Below, in pieces: positions 9,387 through 17,437 of a stretch of 64,000 nt of DNA. This stretch comes from Bradyrhizobium sp. CSS354 (GTDB taxonomy: Bacteria; Pseudomonadota; Alphaproteobacteria; Rhizobiales; Xanthobacteraceae): NCBI RefSeq assembly GCF_029051725.1, contig NZ_JAACFU010000001.1, forward strand, positions 248,001 through 312,000. Direction: 5' to 3'. The position numbers and the translations under genes were made by a program. Positions within the stretch are counted from its first letter, which is position 1; every line of letters begins with the position of its first letter. The notes below the pieces were generated by a model, which did no database searches, had not been told where the DNA came from, and worked only from the letters and a program-made list of their open reading frames with translations.

Positions 9387-10250
9387 TCACATCTTCCCCA
9401 TCAAGCCCTGTGGCCGGAACCAGAGGAAGAGCAGGAACAGGACATAGACGACGATGTCCTTGTAGATCGCTCCGATCAGATAGCCCGACAGCGACTCGAT
9501 CACGCCGATCAGCAGGCCTGCGACAAGGGCGCCCGGCACACTGCCAAAACCGCCGAGCGACACCGTGACGAAGGCGACGATGCCGAGCGTCTCGCCGACG
9601 GTCGGAACGATGTAGAAGAAGTTCGCGATCAGCGCGCCGGCGAGCCCGGTGGCGCCGGCCGCAATCGCCCAGGCGATCGCCTGCATGGTATCGGGACGGA
9701 TGCCCATCAGTTGCGCCGCTGTTTGATCCTCCGCCACCGCCAGCATCTTCGAGCCGAGCGAGGTCCGCGTCAGCAGCAGATGCAGCCCGAGCGTGACGAG
9801 CAGCGCGACCACGCCGGCAAGCAGCCGCGAGGCCTCGATACGCAGGCCCGCGAACGCATAGGTGCCGCCCACGATGTTCGGAGGCATCGATAGGAAGTTG
9901 GCGCCGAACCACCAGAACACGGAATAGCGCAGCAATAGCGCAAGCCCGAACGTGCCGAGGATTTGCGCCAGCATCGGTCCCTTCATGATGTCGCGGATCA
10001 GGGCGAAATAGACGACGACGCCGACGGTCGCGAGCACCAGCGTCGCCAGCGGCGCGCCGAGGATCGGCCCTCCCCCCATCAGCGTGTACACGACGTAGGC
10101 CACGTACATGCCGAGCATGACAAAATCGCCATGCGCGAAATTGACGATGTTCATCATGCCCCACACCAACGTGAGGCCAGAGGAAAACAGGGCATAGACA
10201 GCGCCAAGCAGAAGCCCGCCGACGATCACCTGCACCAGTACAAAGGACAT
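9387..10250 (-). CDS. livH: Branched-chain amino acid-type ABC transporter permease LivH
   Basis: A 287-residue inner-membrane permease with about eight hydrophobic segments. It begins MSFVLVQVIVGGLLLGAVYA and carries the LivH hallmark GMMNIVNFAHGDFVMLG near residue 32, with the cytosolic loop AVAEDQTAAQLMGI that contacts the ATPases. It is separated from livK by 65 bases that contain a strong GC hairpin, and from livM by 27 bases. It pairs with LivM as the transmembrane channel. Confidence 0.95.
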   Translation of the reverse strand: MSFVLVQVIVGGLLLGAVYALFSSGLTLVWGMMNIVNFAHGDFVMLGMYVAYVVYTLMGGGPILGAPLATLVLATVGVVVYFALIRDIMKGPMLAQILGTFGLALLLRYSVFWWFGANFLSMPPNIVGGTYAFAGLRIEASRLLAGVVALLVTLGLHLLLTRTSLGSKMLAVAEDQTAAQLMGIRPDTMQAIAWAIAAGATGLAGALIANFFYIVPTVGETLGIVAFVTVSLGGFGSVPGALVAGLLIGVIESLSGYLIGAIYKDIVVYVLFLLFLWFRPQGLMGKM

Positions 10251-10286
10251 GAGCCAGCGTTGCTCTGATCAAATCATTTCGGGAAT

Positions 10287-10307
10287 GGCGGGGCGCGCAG
10301 CCCCGCC
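10287..10307 (-). terminator. Intra-operon GC hairpin between livK and livH
   Basis: GGCGGGGC, a 5-base loop, then GCCCCGCC: a perfect 8-bp stem placed just after the livK stop. No T-run follows on the minus strand, so it is more likely a partial terminator or 3'-end stabiliser that makes the binding-protein mRNA more abundant than the permease mRNA, a known arrangement in ABC importer operons. Confidence 0.6.
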
Positions 10308-10315
10308 TTCAAATC

Positions 10316-11569
10316 TCACCAGCCCTTGTAGGGCAGCACCGGCGCCTTCGCAGCATTGGCCTTCGGCCACACCGCGGTGTAGTTCTCGCCGTCCTGAAGC
10401 TGGATGATGAGCCCGGAGGCGAGAATATTCTGGCCCTTGTCGTCGAACTTCACGCCCTTGTAGCCCATCATCAATTGCTCGGGCTTCAGATCGGTCGCCT
10501 TCAACGCGGCCTGGATCTTCGCCGGGTCGGTCGAGCCGGCGCGGTCGATTGCGTCGGCCAGCACGAAGAAGCCCTGCATCTGGCGGCCGACGGTGTCGTC
10601 CATCTCCTCGCCGCTCTTCTTCTTGTACATGTCGGCGATGATGGCCGATGGTGAGCCGGCCGGCCCCACCGACCATGACGAACGGTTGAAGACGCCTTGC
10701 GATATCTTGCCGACCGCCTTGATGAAGGAGGGATCGGAATAGCCGGCGTCGTCGGCCAAAAGCACCGCCGGCTTGTAGTCAAGCGACTGCATAGTCTTGG
10801 CGAACAGGATCGCATCCGACGTGTAGCTGATCATGATGATCACGTCGGGCTTTTTGTCCTTGAGCTGGAGCACCTGGCCCTGCACATCGGTCGCGTTGAC
10901 GGGATAGGCAACGTCAACTGCGATGGCCTGGCCCTTCTCCTTGAAGGCGGCGCTGATCGTGTTGGCGACCGAGGTGCCGTATTCGGTGTTGTCGTGAACC
11001 AGCGCGATTGCATCGGTCTTGGCGCCTTGCGCCTTGATGTCGGCGAGGAAATCGACATACGCCTTGGCGAAGTCGGTGGCGATCGGCGTGGTGCGGAAGA
11101 ACCATTTGAAGCCGCGCTCGGTGAGATTGGCGGCGACCGACTCGGAGTTAAGAAAGGGAATGCCGTATTTCTCGGCGATTGCGCTCGAGGTCAGCGTGAC
11201 GCCGGACTGATAGGAGCCGAACACGGCGGCCACCTTTTCTTCCGTGATCAGGCGCAACGCCTGGTTCTGGCCTGTCGCCGGGTTGCCCTGGTTGTCGGCG
11301 AACACGATCTCGATCTTGGCACCGCCGAGGCCCGCAAGGCCTGCGTTCTTGGCCAGCGGCAGAGTGCCGAGCTCGGGATGAGGGTTGTTGATGATGTCCA
11401 TGGCGACTTCGAGCGCCGCCTTGGCGTGCGCGCCGATCGAGGCGGTGCCGCCTGACATCGGCAGGATCGCGCCGATCTTGACGACCTTGTCCTGGGCCTG
11501 CGCGGCTGAAGCGAGCGCAAGGGACATCGCAGCCGCGCAAAGCAGCCCGGTGACGTGCTTCAATCTCAT
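10316..11569 (-). CDS. livK: ABC transporter substrate-binding protein, LivK/HAAT family
   Basis: A 417-residue periplasmic binding protein (peripla_BP_6 fold). The start at 11569 has a clear GGGAGG site and gives a signal peptide (MRLKHVTGLLCAAAMSLALA, cleavage after AQA). The mature part begins KVVKIGAILPMSGGTASIG, typical of type I binding proteins. Insertions around residues 85-105 and a long C-terminal half make it larger than classical LivK (~370), as in subtypes that bind aromatic or amide ligands. It is the first gene of livKHMGF, so the promoter lies in 11570-11749. Ligand unknown. Confidence 0.92.
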   Translation of the reverse strand: MRLKHVTGLLCAAAMSLALASAAQAQDKVVKIGAILPMSGGTASIGAHAKAALEVAMDIINNPHPELGTLPLAKNAGLAGLGGAKIEIVFADNQGNPATGQNQALRLITEEKVAAVFGSYQSGVTLTSSAIAEKYGIPFLNSESVAANLTERGFKWFFRTTPIATDFAKAYVDFLADIKAQGAKTDAIALVHDNTEYGTSVANTISAAFKEKGQAIAVDVAYPVNATDVQGQVLQLKDKKPDVIIMISYTSDAILFAKTMQSLDYKPAVLLADDAGYSDPSFIKAVGKISQGVFNRSSWSVGPAGSPSAIIADMYKKKSGEEMDDTVGRQMQGFFVLADAIDRAGSTDPAKIQAALKATDLKPEQLMMGYKGVKFDDKGQNILASGLIIQLQDGENYTAVWPKANAAKAPVLPYKGW

Positions 11570-11749
11570 GAAATCAGACCTCCCAAGGGGTTTCCCCAAC
11601 CAGGATTTTTTGGAAGCTCGGCTAAGCGCCCGCTTCCGTTTGTTTATGCCTGGCGATGAGAGGATGGCATGCTGGCCCTGTACCGGCAAGTGAAACGGCT
11701 TGCCACGATGCTGCATGGACAAGCACCGGTGTGGGCTGGGTCAGCGCCC

Positions 11750-12112
11750 TCACCCCACGGGATCGCTCGCGCTCAGCAGCGTCGTGAAGCCGCCATAGAT
11801 CATGCGCTTTCCGTCGAACGGCATGCCGTCCAACTTCAGCCGCGGGTCCGACATCACCTTCTTGTTGACGGCATCACGGGTCTCCCGGTCGCGATAGACG
11901 ATCCAGGAGAACACCACGATCTCGTCCTCCTTCGCCATCACCGCGCGCGGAAACGAGGTGAGCTCGCCATAGGGCACGTCGTCGCCGATGCATTCGACAT
12001 AGTCGAGCGCGCCGTGCTCCATCCAGATCGCGCAGGCCGATTGCGCCAGCGCCTTGTAGGCCTCGATTTTGTCCTTCGGCACGGCCAGCACGAAACCATC
12101 GACATAGGGCAT
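11750..12112 (-). CDS. DUF1428 family protein
   Basis: A 120-residue cytosolic protein of the DUF1428 family (dimeric alpha/beta-barrel, ferredoxin-like fold). The start at 12112 has AAGGAGA upstream and yields MPYVDGFVLAVPKDK, the family N-terminus. The middle segment CIGDDVPYGELTSF and the following SRDRET-like region (YRDRETRDAVNKKV) fit. The biochemical function is not established for the family. It is a lone gene between livK and tRNA-Gln. Confidence 0.88.
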   Translation of the reverse strand: MPYVDGFVLAVPKDKIEAYKALAQSACAIWMEHGALDYVECIGDDVPYGELTSFPRAVMAKEDEIVVFSWIVYRDRETRDAVNKKVMSDPRLKLDGMPFDGKRMIYGGFTTLLSASDPVG

Positions 12113-12410
12113 CACGGATCTCCTTGGGCTGTGTATCCGAAGGACGATGCGGCGCCTGACGATCCGACCAGGAAACGTGATTTTCGGATGAGGCAAACGG
12201 TCGCGCGCCGCCGTGGCGCGCCGCCGGAGCCTGCGATCCCACGGCCCGCACGTCCCAAGTGGACCGCAAAACACCCCTGCGTCGCAGCGCTTGCCAGCCC
12301 ACAGCCGAGCGGGTAGAAACCCTCCACGCCTGAGCCGTGATTTGCGCGACAGCGCCATCGGCCACAGCCGGACAAATCAACAAGTCATTGAATTTGTTCG
12401 GCTATTCCGT
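12113..12410. other. Intergenic stretch with no recognised gene
   Basis: About 300 bases between the DUF1428 gene and tRNA-Gln. I see no credible coding frame, repeat or RNA. It should contain the promoters for the flanking genes, which point away from each other. Confidence 0.5.
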
Positions 12411-12484
12411 TGGGGAATGGTGTAACGGTAGCACAACAGACTCTGACTCTGTTTGTCTAGGTTCGAATCCTAGTTCCCCAGCCA
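12411..12484 (+). tRNA. tRNA-Gln (anticodon CTG)
   Basis: The acceptor stem TGGGGAA pairs with TTCCCCA. The D-loop region contains GTAACGGTAGCAC. The anticodon arm is ACAGA-CTCTGAC-TCTGT with CTG at positions 34-36, which decodes CAG. The T-loop is GTTCGAATC, discriminator G, and CCA is encoded (12482-12484). It is 74 bases long. No integrase or duplicated tRNA tail is seen nearby, so it is not marking an island here. Confidence 0.97.
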
Positions 12485-12544
12485 CTCCGGGTAACCAGCT
12501 CACAATCAGACCGTCAGAGGTTGCGCTCTCTTGGAGCGGTACCG

Positions 12545-13447
12545 CTAAATCACGATGCGATCGAAGTCGGCGGCAATTCGCGTGTTCGGAAAAATCATCG
12601 TCGCTTCGGCCAAAATCTCTTCGTCCCGATAGCGCCCCGACATGTGATTGAGCACGAGTTGTCCGACGTTGTTCGCGGCGGCAAATGAAGCCGCCTCGCG
12701 CGCGGTGAGATGGCCATAGTCCCGTGCGGTCGCGGCGTCACGATCGAGGAAGGTCGCCTCGATCACCAGTAGATCGGCGTCGGCCACACGTTTGCACAGC
12801 CCGTCGGTGGTTTCGGTGTCGCCGATCACCACGAGCTTCCTGCCGCCGCTCGGCGGCCCCAGCACGTCTTCCGGATCGATCGTGCGGCCGGCGATCACGA
12901 CTGGTCGCCCCGCAGCCAATTCTCCGCGCAGCGGCCCATCGGGAACGCCGAGTTCGGCGAGGCGCTCCCGCTCAAGATGGCGACGTGCGGGACTCTGGAA
13001 GCAAAAACCAAAGCTGTCGGTGTCGCGGTGGCGGACCGGAAAGCAATCGACGGTGAAGTCGCCGGCGTCGATAACCAGTCCTTCGATCAGCGGCGCGAAC
13101 TCCACAGGGATCGGCGCCCTGCCCGCGCCCCACAGGCCGGCAAGCATGCGGATGACGACGTCGAGCGTACCCTTCCCTCCATGGAGGGTCATCACGTCCG
13201 ATTGCTGGCGCAACCCCAGCGTCGAGAAGAGACCGGGGATGCCGAGCACATGATCGAGATGGGCATGCGTCAGCAGAATGCGGTCAAGCCGCCGAAAGCC
13301 CGCACCGCTGCGCAGCAACTGGCGCTGCGTGCCCTCGCCGCAATCGATGAGGACGCGCTTGCCCGCTGCCTCCACCAGGAGAGCCGGATGGTTGCGCTCC
13401 GCCGACGGAACGCTGGCCGAAGTCCCAAGGAATGTCAGGGCGAACAT
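12545..13447 (-). CDS. rnz: Ribonuclease Z
   Basis: tRNA 3'-processing endonuclease of the metallo-beta-lactamase superfamily, 300 residues, the usual short (ElaC-type) length. The N-terminus [14 protein letters not shown], the zinc motif HAHLDH at residues 61-66, and downstream metal ligands ([16 protein letters not shown] and the late LNHMSGRY) are all in order. The AxDxT-type region is intact. It is convergent with tRNA-Gln, whose CCA is already encoded, so adjacency is probably incidental. It is divergent from the amidase. Confidence 0.92.
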   Translation of the reverse strand: MFALTFLGTSASVPSAERNHPALLVEAAGKRVLIDCGEGTQRQLLRSGAGFRRLDRILLTHAHLDHVLGIPGLFSTLGLRQQSDVMTLHGGKGTLDVVIRMLAGLWGAGRAPIPVEFAPLIEGLVIDAGDFTVDCFPVRHRDTDSFGFCFQSPARRHLERERLAELGVPDGPLRGELAAGRPVVIAGRTIDPEDVLGPPSGGRKLVVIGDTETTDGLCKRVADADLLVIEATFLDRDAATARDYGHLTAREAASFAAANNVGQLVLNHMSGRYRDEEILAEATMIFPNTRIAADFDRIVI

Positions 13448-13712
13448 GCTCGTCAGTGTCCAAGCTTCACCGCCCCCAATGCCACGTGAGCAGCAGCGCG
13501 TACAGAGCCCATCGATCCCGCATAGAGTGCGGCAAGAAATGCGTATCCCGCGATCTGGCGGCCAGCCGCCGCCTTCGGCCCCCGATCGGCGGACAGATCT
13601 GGTTCCCGTTGCGCGACCTCCTCATCCCATCTGCCAAATTGCATGCTCGATACTCGGATCGATTTGCAGCCGAGCGACATCGACGCGGCGCTGCAAGACA
13701 ATGGAGATCGTG

Positions 13713-15204
13713 ATGCAGTCCGGATTGACCGCCGCTGACTGGGACTACGGCTCGATCAGCACCCTGCTGAGCGCCCTGCACGCGCGCAAGGTTTCTGCGT
13801 CGGAGTTGATCGAGCATACGATCGCGCGCATCGAGGCGCTGGACGGACGGATCAATGCCGTCATCGTTCGCGATTTCGATCGCGCAAGAGACGCCGCGCG
13901 CGCCGCCGATGCCGCGCTTGGCCGCGGCGAGCGGCAGCCATTGCTCGGCATCCCCGTGACGTTGAAAGAACCGTTCAACGCCGCCGGCCTGCCGACGACA
14001 TGGGGCTTTCCGCATTTCAGGGATTTCCAACCGGCGGAGGACGCCCTTGTCGTCTCGCGGTTGAAGGCGGCGGGCGCTGTCATCATCGGCAAGACCAACA
14101 TCCCGATCGGTCTGCGGGATTTTCAGAGCTACAATGAGATCTACGGAACGACAAACAATCCGTGGGATCTCGGCCGATCGCCCGGCGGCTCCTCAGGCGG
14201 ATCGGGCGCGGCGCTGGCCGCGGGGTTCGGTCCGCTCTCGATCGGTTCGGATATCGGCGGCTCGATCCGGGTGCCCGCGCATTTCTGCGGTGTGTTTGGA
14301 CAACAAGCCGAGCCTCGGCCTGGTGCCGCTGCGCGGATACAGCCTGCCGCCGGCGCCGCCCGTGCCTGGCCAGGGCGATCTGGCCGTCGTCGGGCCGATG
14401 ACGCGCACCGCCCCGGATCTTGCGCTCGCCCTCGACGTAATCGCCGGCCCCGACGAGACACGCGACGGGATTGGCTATCGTCTCGCGCTGCCGTTCCCGC
14501 GACACGACCAGCTCAGGGATTTCAGAATCCTCGTGATCGATACGCATCCGTTGATGCCGACAGGCGATGCCGTGCGTTCCGCCATCGGGCGATTGGCGGA
14601 ACGGCTCGAACGATCAGGTGCGCGGGTCGCACGCTCGAGTGCGGCGCTGCCCGATCTCGCAGAATCCGCGCGGCTCTACATGAAGCTGCTGAACGCGGCG
14701 CGAAGTCCACGCCTGACACCGGCCGCCCTCGCAGAGGCGCAAGGAGTTGCCGCGGCACTCTCGCCCGACGACCGCAGCCTGCAGGCAGAGCGGGCGCGCG
14801 GCTGGGCGATGGTCCATCGTGAATGGCTGGCGACCGATGCGGCGCGCCTGCAGCTGCAGCAACGATGGCAGGAGCTATTCCGCGATTTCGACGCAGTGAT
14901 CTACCCGGCCGCCGCCGTGCCGGCCTTTCCACAGGACCAGTCCGAGCCGTTCGACGCGCGGCAACTGGATATCGATGGACAGCTCTATCCCTACGCTGAT
15001 GCATGCTTCATCTGGGCAGACCCCGCTTCGACCTGCGGACTGCCTGCGACCGCCGTTCCGATCGAGCGCACGCCATCGGGCCTGCCAATTGGCGTCCAGA
15101 TCATCGGGCCTTATCTCGAGGACCGCACCACGATTGCGCTCGCCGGACTGATGGAACGCGAGTTCGGCGGCTTCGTCCCGCCGCCGTCGCTGGCTGCCAA
15201 GTAA
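13713..15204 (+). pseudogene. Amidase (amidase signature family), interrupted by a single-base frameshift
   Basis: Amide hydrolase with Ser-cisSer-Lys triad, 496 residues if repaired. ATG 13713 is preceded by GGAG at a 6-base spacing; ATG 13701 is possible. Frame 1 supplies the catalytic Lys ([10 protein letters not shown]), the Gly/Ser loop [10 protein letters not shown] and the nucleophile region GSDIGGSIR. At about 14301-14304 the coding sequence has one extra A (GGACAACAAG where GGACACAAG gives the expected Gly-His-Lys). The rest, [11 protein letters not shown] to the end, reads on in the second frame with no further break. Uncorrected, the product loses the C-terminal 60 percent. It is a recent pseudogene or a sequence error; TetR at 15226 is convergent. 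Confidence 0.87.
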
Positions 15205-15225
15205 TGGCGAGCTGATCGAGGGCGA

Positions 15226-15831
15226 TTAAGTTCTGTTGGCCGACTGCGCTTCGACCGCCTGCACGGCGACACTCGCGACCTGCTGCAACGCTTCGCGGTC
15301 CGAGCCCGAAGACGCCATCACGCCCATACCGACAGATACCGCTGAGACATAGCGTGCGAGTGCCGCGGGATCGGCGCTCTCCTTGAGATCGCCTTCGGCC
15401 TTTGCGCGAATGAAGCGATCGCGGAGCTGATCTTCGTTCTCGGCGCGGCGGGCGGCGAGTTCAAAAGGGACGCTCTCTGATCCGGTGCCGCACGCAATGC
15501 CGCCCTGCACGAGCAGGCAGCCGGGCGGGTTGGCCGGATCGGTTTGCTTGTCGGCGATGCCCATCAGCATCCGCTCGGCGACGTCGCGGGCGGTGGGCGC
15601 GGCCACCACCTCGTCCATCCAGACGTTGCGCAGCTTTGTATAGCGGTCGAGCGCGGCCTTCAGCAGCCCTTCCTTGTTACCGAAACAGGCATAGAGGCTG
15701 GGCGGATTGATCCCCATGGCCTCGGTCAACTGAGCGATCGTGGCACCCTCATAGCCATGGCGCCAAAACACTTCCATCGCCTGGTCCAACGCCGTTTCGG
15801 CGTCGAATTCGCGGGGGCGTCCCATGCCCAT
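15226..15831 (-). CDS. TetR/AcrR family repressor of the adjacent RND pump
   Basis: 201 residues. The HTH lies in residues 8-58 (ETALDQAMEVFWRHGYEGAT, recognition helix INPPSLYACFGNKEGLL). The ligand domain contains CLLVQGGIACG with two cysteines. It is divergent from the RND adaptor gene across 201 bases that hold a perfect inverted repeat (16001-16016) next to the adaptor start. This is the standard layout for a drug-pump repressor released by the pump's own substrates. The stop lies 21 bases from the convergent amidase stop. Confidence 0.9.
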   Translation of the reverse strand: MGMGRPREFDAETALDQAMEVFWRHGYEGATIAQLTEAMGINPPSLYACFGNKEGLLKAALDRYTKLRNVWMDEVVAAPTARDVAERMLMGIADKQTDPANPPGCLLVQGGIACGTGSESVPFELAARRAENEDQLRDRFIRAKAEGDLKESADPAALARYVSAVSVGMGVMASSGSDREALQQVASVAVQAVEAQSANRT

Positions 15832-16000
15832 GTACCTGTTCTCCTCGAAACCGACGTCGTCCCTCAGCCTAACGCCTGATCCTATCTATTTGTTCTCGCT
15901 TTATTTTCTCTTCCGCTTGCCAACGCTTGCGGTAAGGGGCTACAATTTTCTTAGTGAATGGTACATAAGTATCTTGCGCTGCGGTATCCAGCTCCACATC

Positions 16001-16016
16001 TGTAGTGAACACTACA
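16001..16016. promoter_or_regulatory. TetR operator: perfect inverted repeat
   Basis: TGTAGTG-AA-CACTACA, 7-bp arms with a 2-base centre, 17 bases upstream of the RND adaptor start and in the TetR-adaptor divergent region. Binding here would cover the adaptor's leader or ribosome site. Assignment to the TetR at 15226 is by position and symmetry. Confidence 0.7.
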
Positions 16017-16032
16017 TATCTGGAACGCGCAA

Positions 16033-17289
16033 ATGCATCCCTCCCAAAATACTGCCCAAAATGCTCGCCGCACCGGCCGTTTCCGCCGCCTCCTTGGCGG
16101 CGTGGCCATCGTGGGCGCCCTCGCCGTGGCCGGTTCGATCGCGACCGGCCATTACTTTCGTGCCGCCCAAGCGACCGCGACGGCCGCCGCGGCCGAGCAA
16201 GCCGTCCCTGTCACGGTCGCGCTGATCGAACCAAAGCAGACCGTGCTATGGGACGACTTCTCCGGCCGGCTGGAAGCCATCAATCGCGTCGAGCTTCGTC
16301 CGCGCGTCGCGGGGGCGATCCTTGCGACCAACTTCACCGAAGGCGCGCTGGTGAAGGCCGGCGACGTCCTGTTCAAGATCGACCCGGCGCCCTACGTGGC
16401 CGAGGTCGACAAGGCCGCGGCCCAGCTCGAAGCTGCGAAAGCGCGCGTCGTGTTCACGCAGAATGAGCTCGAGCGCGGCGCGCAACTGGTCGGCAACGCC
16501 GTGGTCACGCGGCGCGACTACGACCAGCGCGACAACGCCAACCGCGAGGCCATCGCCAACGTGAAGGCAGCCGAGGCGACGCTCCAGACCGCAAAGCTCA
16601 ATCTCGATTACACCGAGGTGCGTGCGCCCGTGGACGGCCGCGTTGGCAAGATCGAAATCACCGTCGGCAATCTCGTCGCCGCCGGCACCGCCTCTCCGGT
16701 GCTGACTTCGCTGGTCTCGGTCAACCCGATCTATGCGTCATTCGATGCGGATGAAGAGCTGGTGGTGCGGGCGTTGAACTCGATTTCCGAGGTCTCCGGC
16801 AAGCGCGGCAATCTCGATCAGATCCCGGTCGCGATGGCGACCTCCGGCGGCCTCTCGGCAAAGGGCCACATCCAGCTCATCGACAACCAGGTCAACGGCC
16901 AGAGCGGCACCATCCGTGTCCGCGCGGTGTTCGATAACGAGGACGGGCGTCTCATTCCCGGCCAGTTCGCCCGTGTGCGCATGGGCCAGCCCAAGCAGCA
17001 GTCGCTGGTCATGATCGACGAGCGCGCGATCGGAACCGATCAGGACAAGAAGTTCGTGATGGCAGTCGGCGACGACAGCCGTGCGGTCTATCGGCCGATC
17101 ACGCTCGGCGGTTCGGTCGACGGGTTGCGTATCGTGACGGCGGGGCTGAAGACCGGCGACCGCATCATCGTCAACGGCCTCCAGCGCGTGCGCCCGGGTG
17201 CCCTGCTCAAGACGGAAATCGCGGCAATGGGCGCGCGCGGGCCGCAGCAGGCATCCAACCACAGCAATCAGGACGTCGTGCAGCGTTAG
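16033..17289 (+). CDS. RND efflux periplasmic adaptor (membrane fusion protein)
   Basis: A 418-residue HlyD/AcrA-type adaptor. A single N-terminal hydrophobic segment (about residues 17-40) anchors it without a lipobox Cys. It has a lipoyl half-motif, then a helical hairpin (AAAQLEAAKARVVFTQNELE), the second lipoyl half (LDYTEVRAPVDGRVGKIEI), a beta-barrel and a membrane-proximal domain (LKTGDRIIVNGLQRVRPG). It joins the permease to an outer-membrane channel. It lies 148 bases before the permease, with a short palindromic repeat between. No outer-membrane factor gene follows. Confidence 0.93.
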   Translation: MHPSQNTAQNARRTGRFRRLLGGVAIVGALAVAGSIATGHYFRAAQATATAAAAEQAVPVTVALIEPKQTVLWDDFSGRLEAINRVELRPRVAGAILATNFTEGALVKAGDVLFKIDPAPYVAEVDKAAAQLEAAKARVVFTQNELERGAQLVGNAVVTRRDYDQRDNANREAIANVKAAEATLQTAKLNLDYTEVRAPVDGRVGKIEITVGNLVAAGTASPVLTSLVSVNPIYASFDADEELVVRALNSISEVSGKRGNLDQIPVAMATSGGLSAKGHIQLIDNQVNGQSGTIRVRAVFDNEDGRLIPGQFARVRMGQPKQQSLVMIDERAIGTDQDKKFVMAVGDDSRAVYRPITLGGSVDGLRIVTAGLKTGDRIIVNGLQRVRPGALLKTEIAAMGARGPQQASNHSNQDVVQR

Positions 17290-17368
17290 CGTCTCCGCCA
17301 TGCCGGACCGCGCGGGCAGCGCGAGCCGGAATGTGAAAATCGTTGAACTGCCTAGACATCACTTCTGG

Positions 17369-17402
17369 ATTCCGGTCGCGGGTTTTATCCGCGCCCCGGA
17401 AT
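17369..17402. repeat. Short palindromic intergenic repeat (ATTCCGG ... CCGGAAT type)
   Basis: Inverted repeat ATTCCGG / CCGGAAT enclosing a GC-rich core with a second inner pairing (CGCGG / CCGCG). It sits between the RND adaptor and permease genes and will form a hairpin in their shared transcript. The sequence style matches small dispersed repeats frequent in Bradyrhizobium intergenic DNA (family recalled, not searched). Confidence 0.6.
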
Positions 17403-17437
17403 GACGGGAGAGTCGTCTCTCGCGCAGGGGCAAGGCC

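Noticed and set aside
7857..9893. Long plus-strand open frame (678 codons) opposite livG, livM and livH
   Set aside because: High-GC DNA often leaves long antisense frames. The product is His/Arg/Asp-rich without motifs, and the minus-strand genes are unambiguous.
11570..11749. Sigma-54 promoter upstream of livK
   Set aside because: TGGCA is present on the minus strand but the -12 element reads TTCA rather than TTGC at the required spacing.
12411..13447. tRNA-Gln as the attachment site of an integrated island
   Set aside because: No integrase, no repeated tRNA 3' end, and neighbours are core genes such as RNase Z.
13453..13701. Minus-strand frame of 82 codons between RNase Z and the amidase
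   Set aside because: No ribosome site or family pattern, and it covers the whole divergent promoter region.
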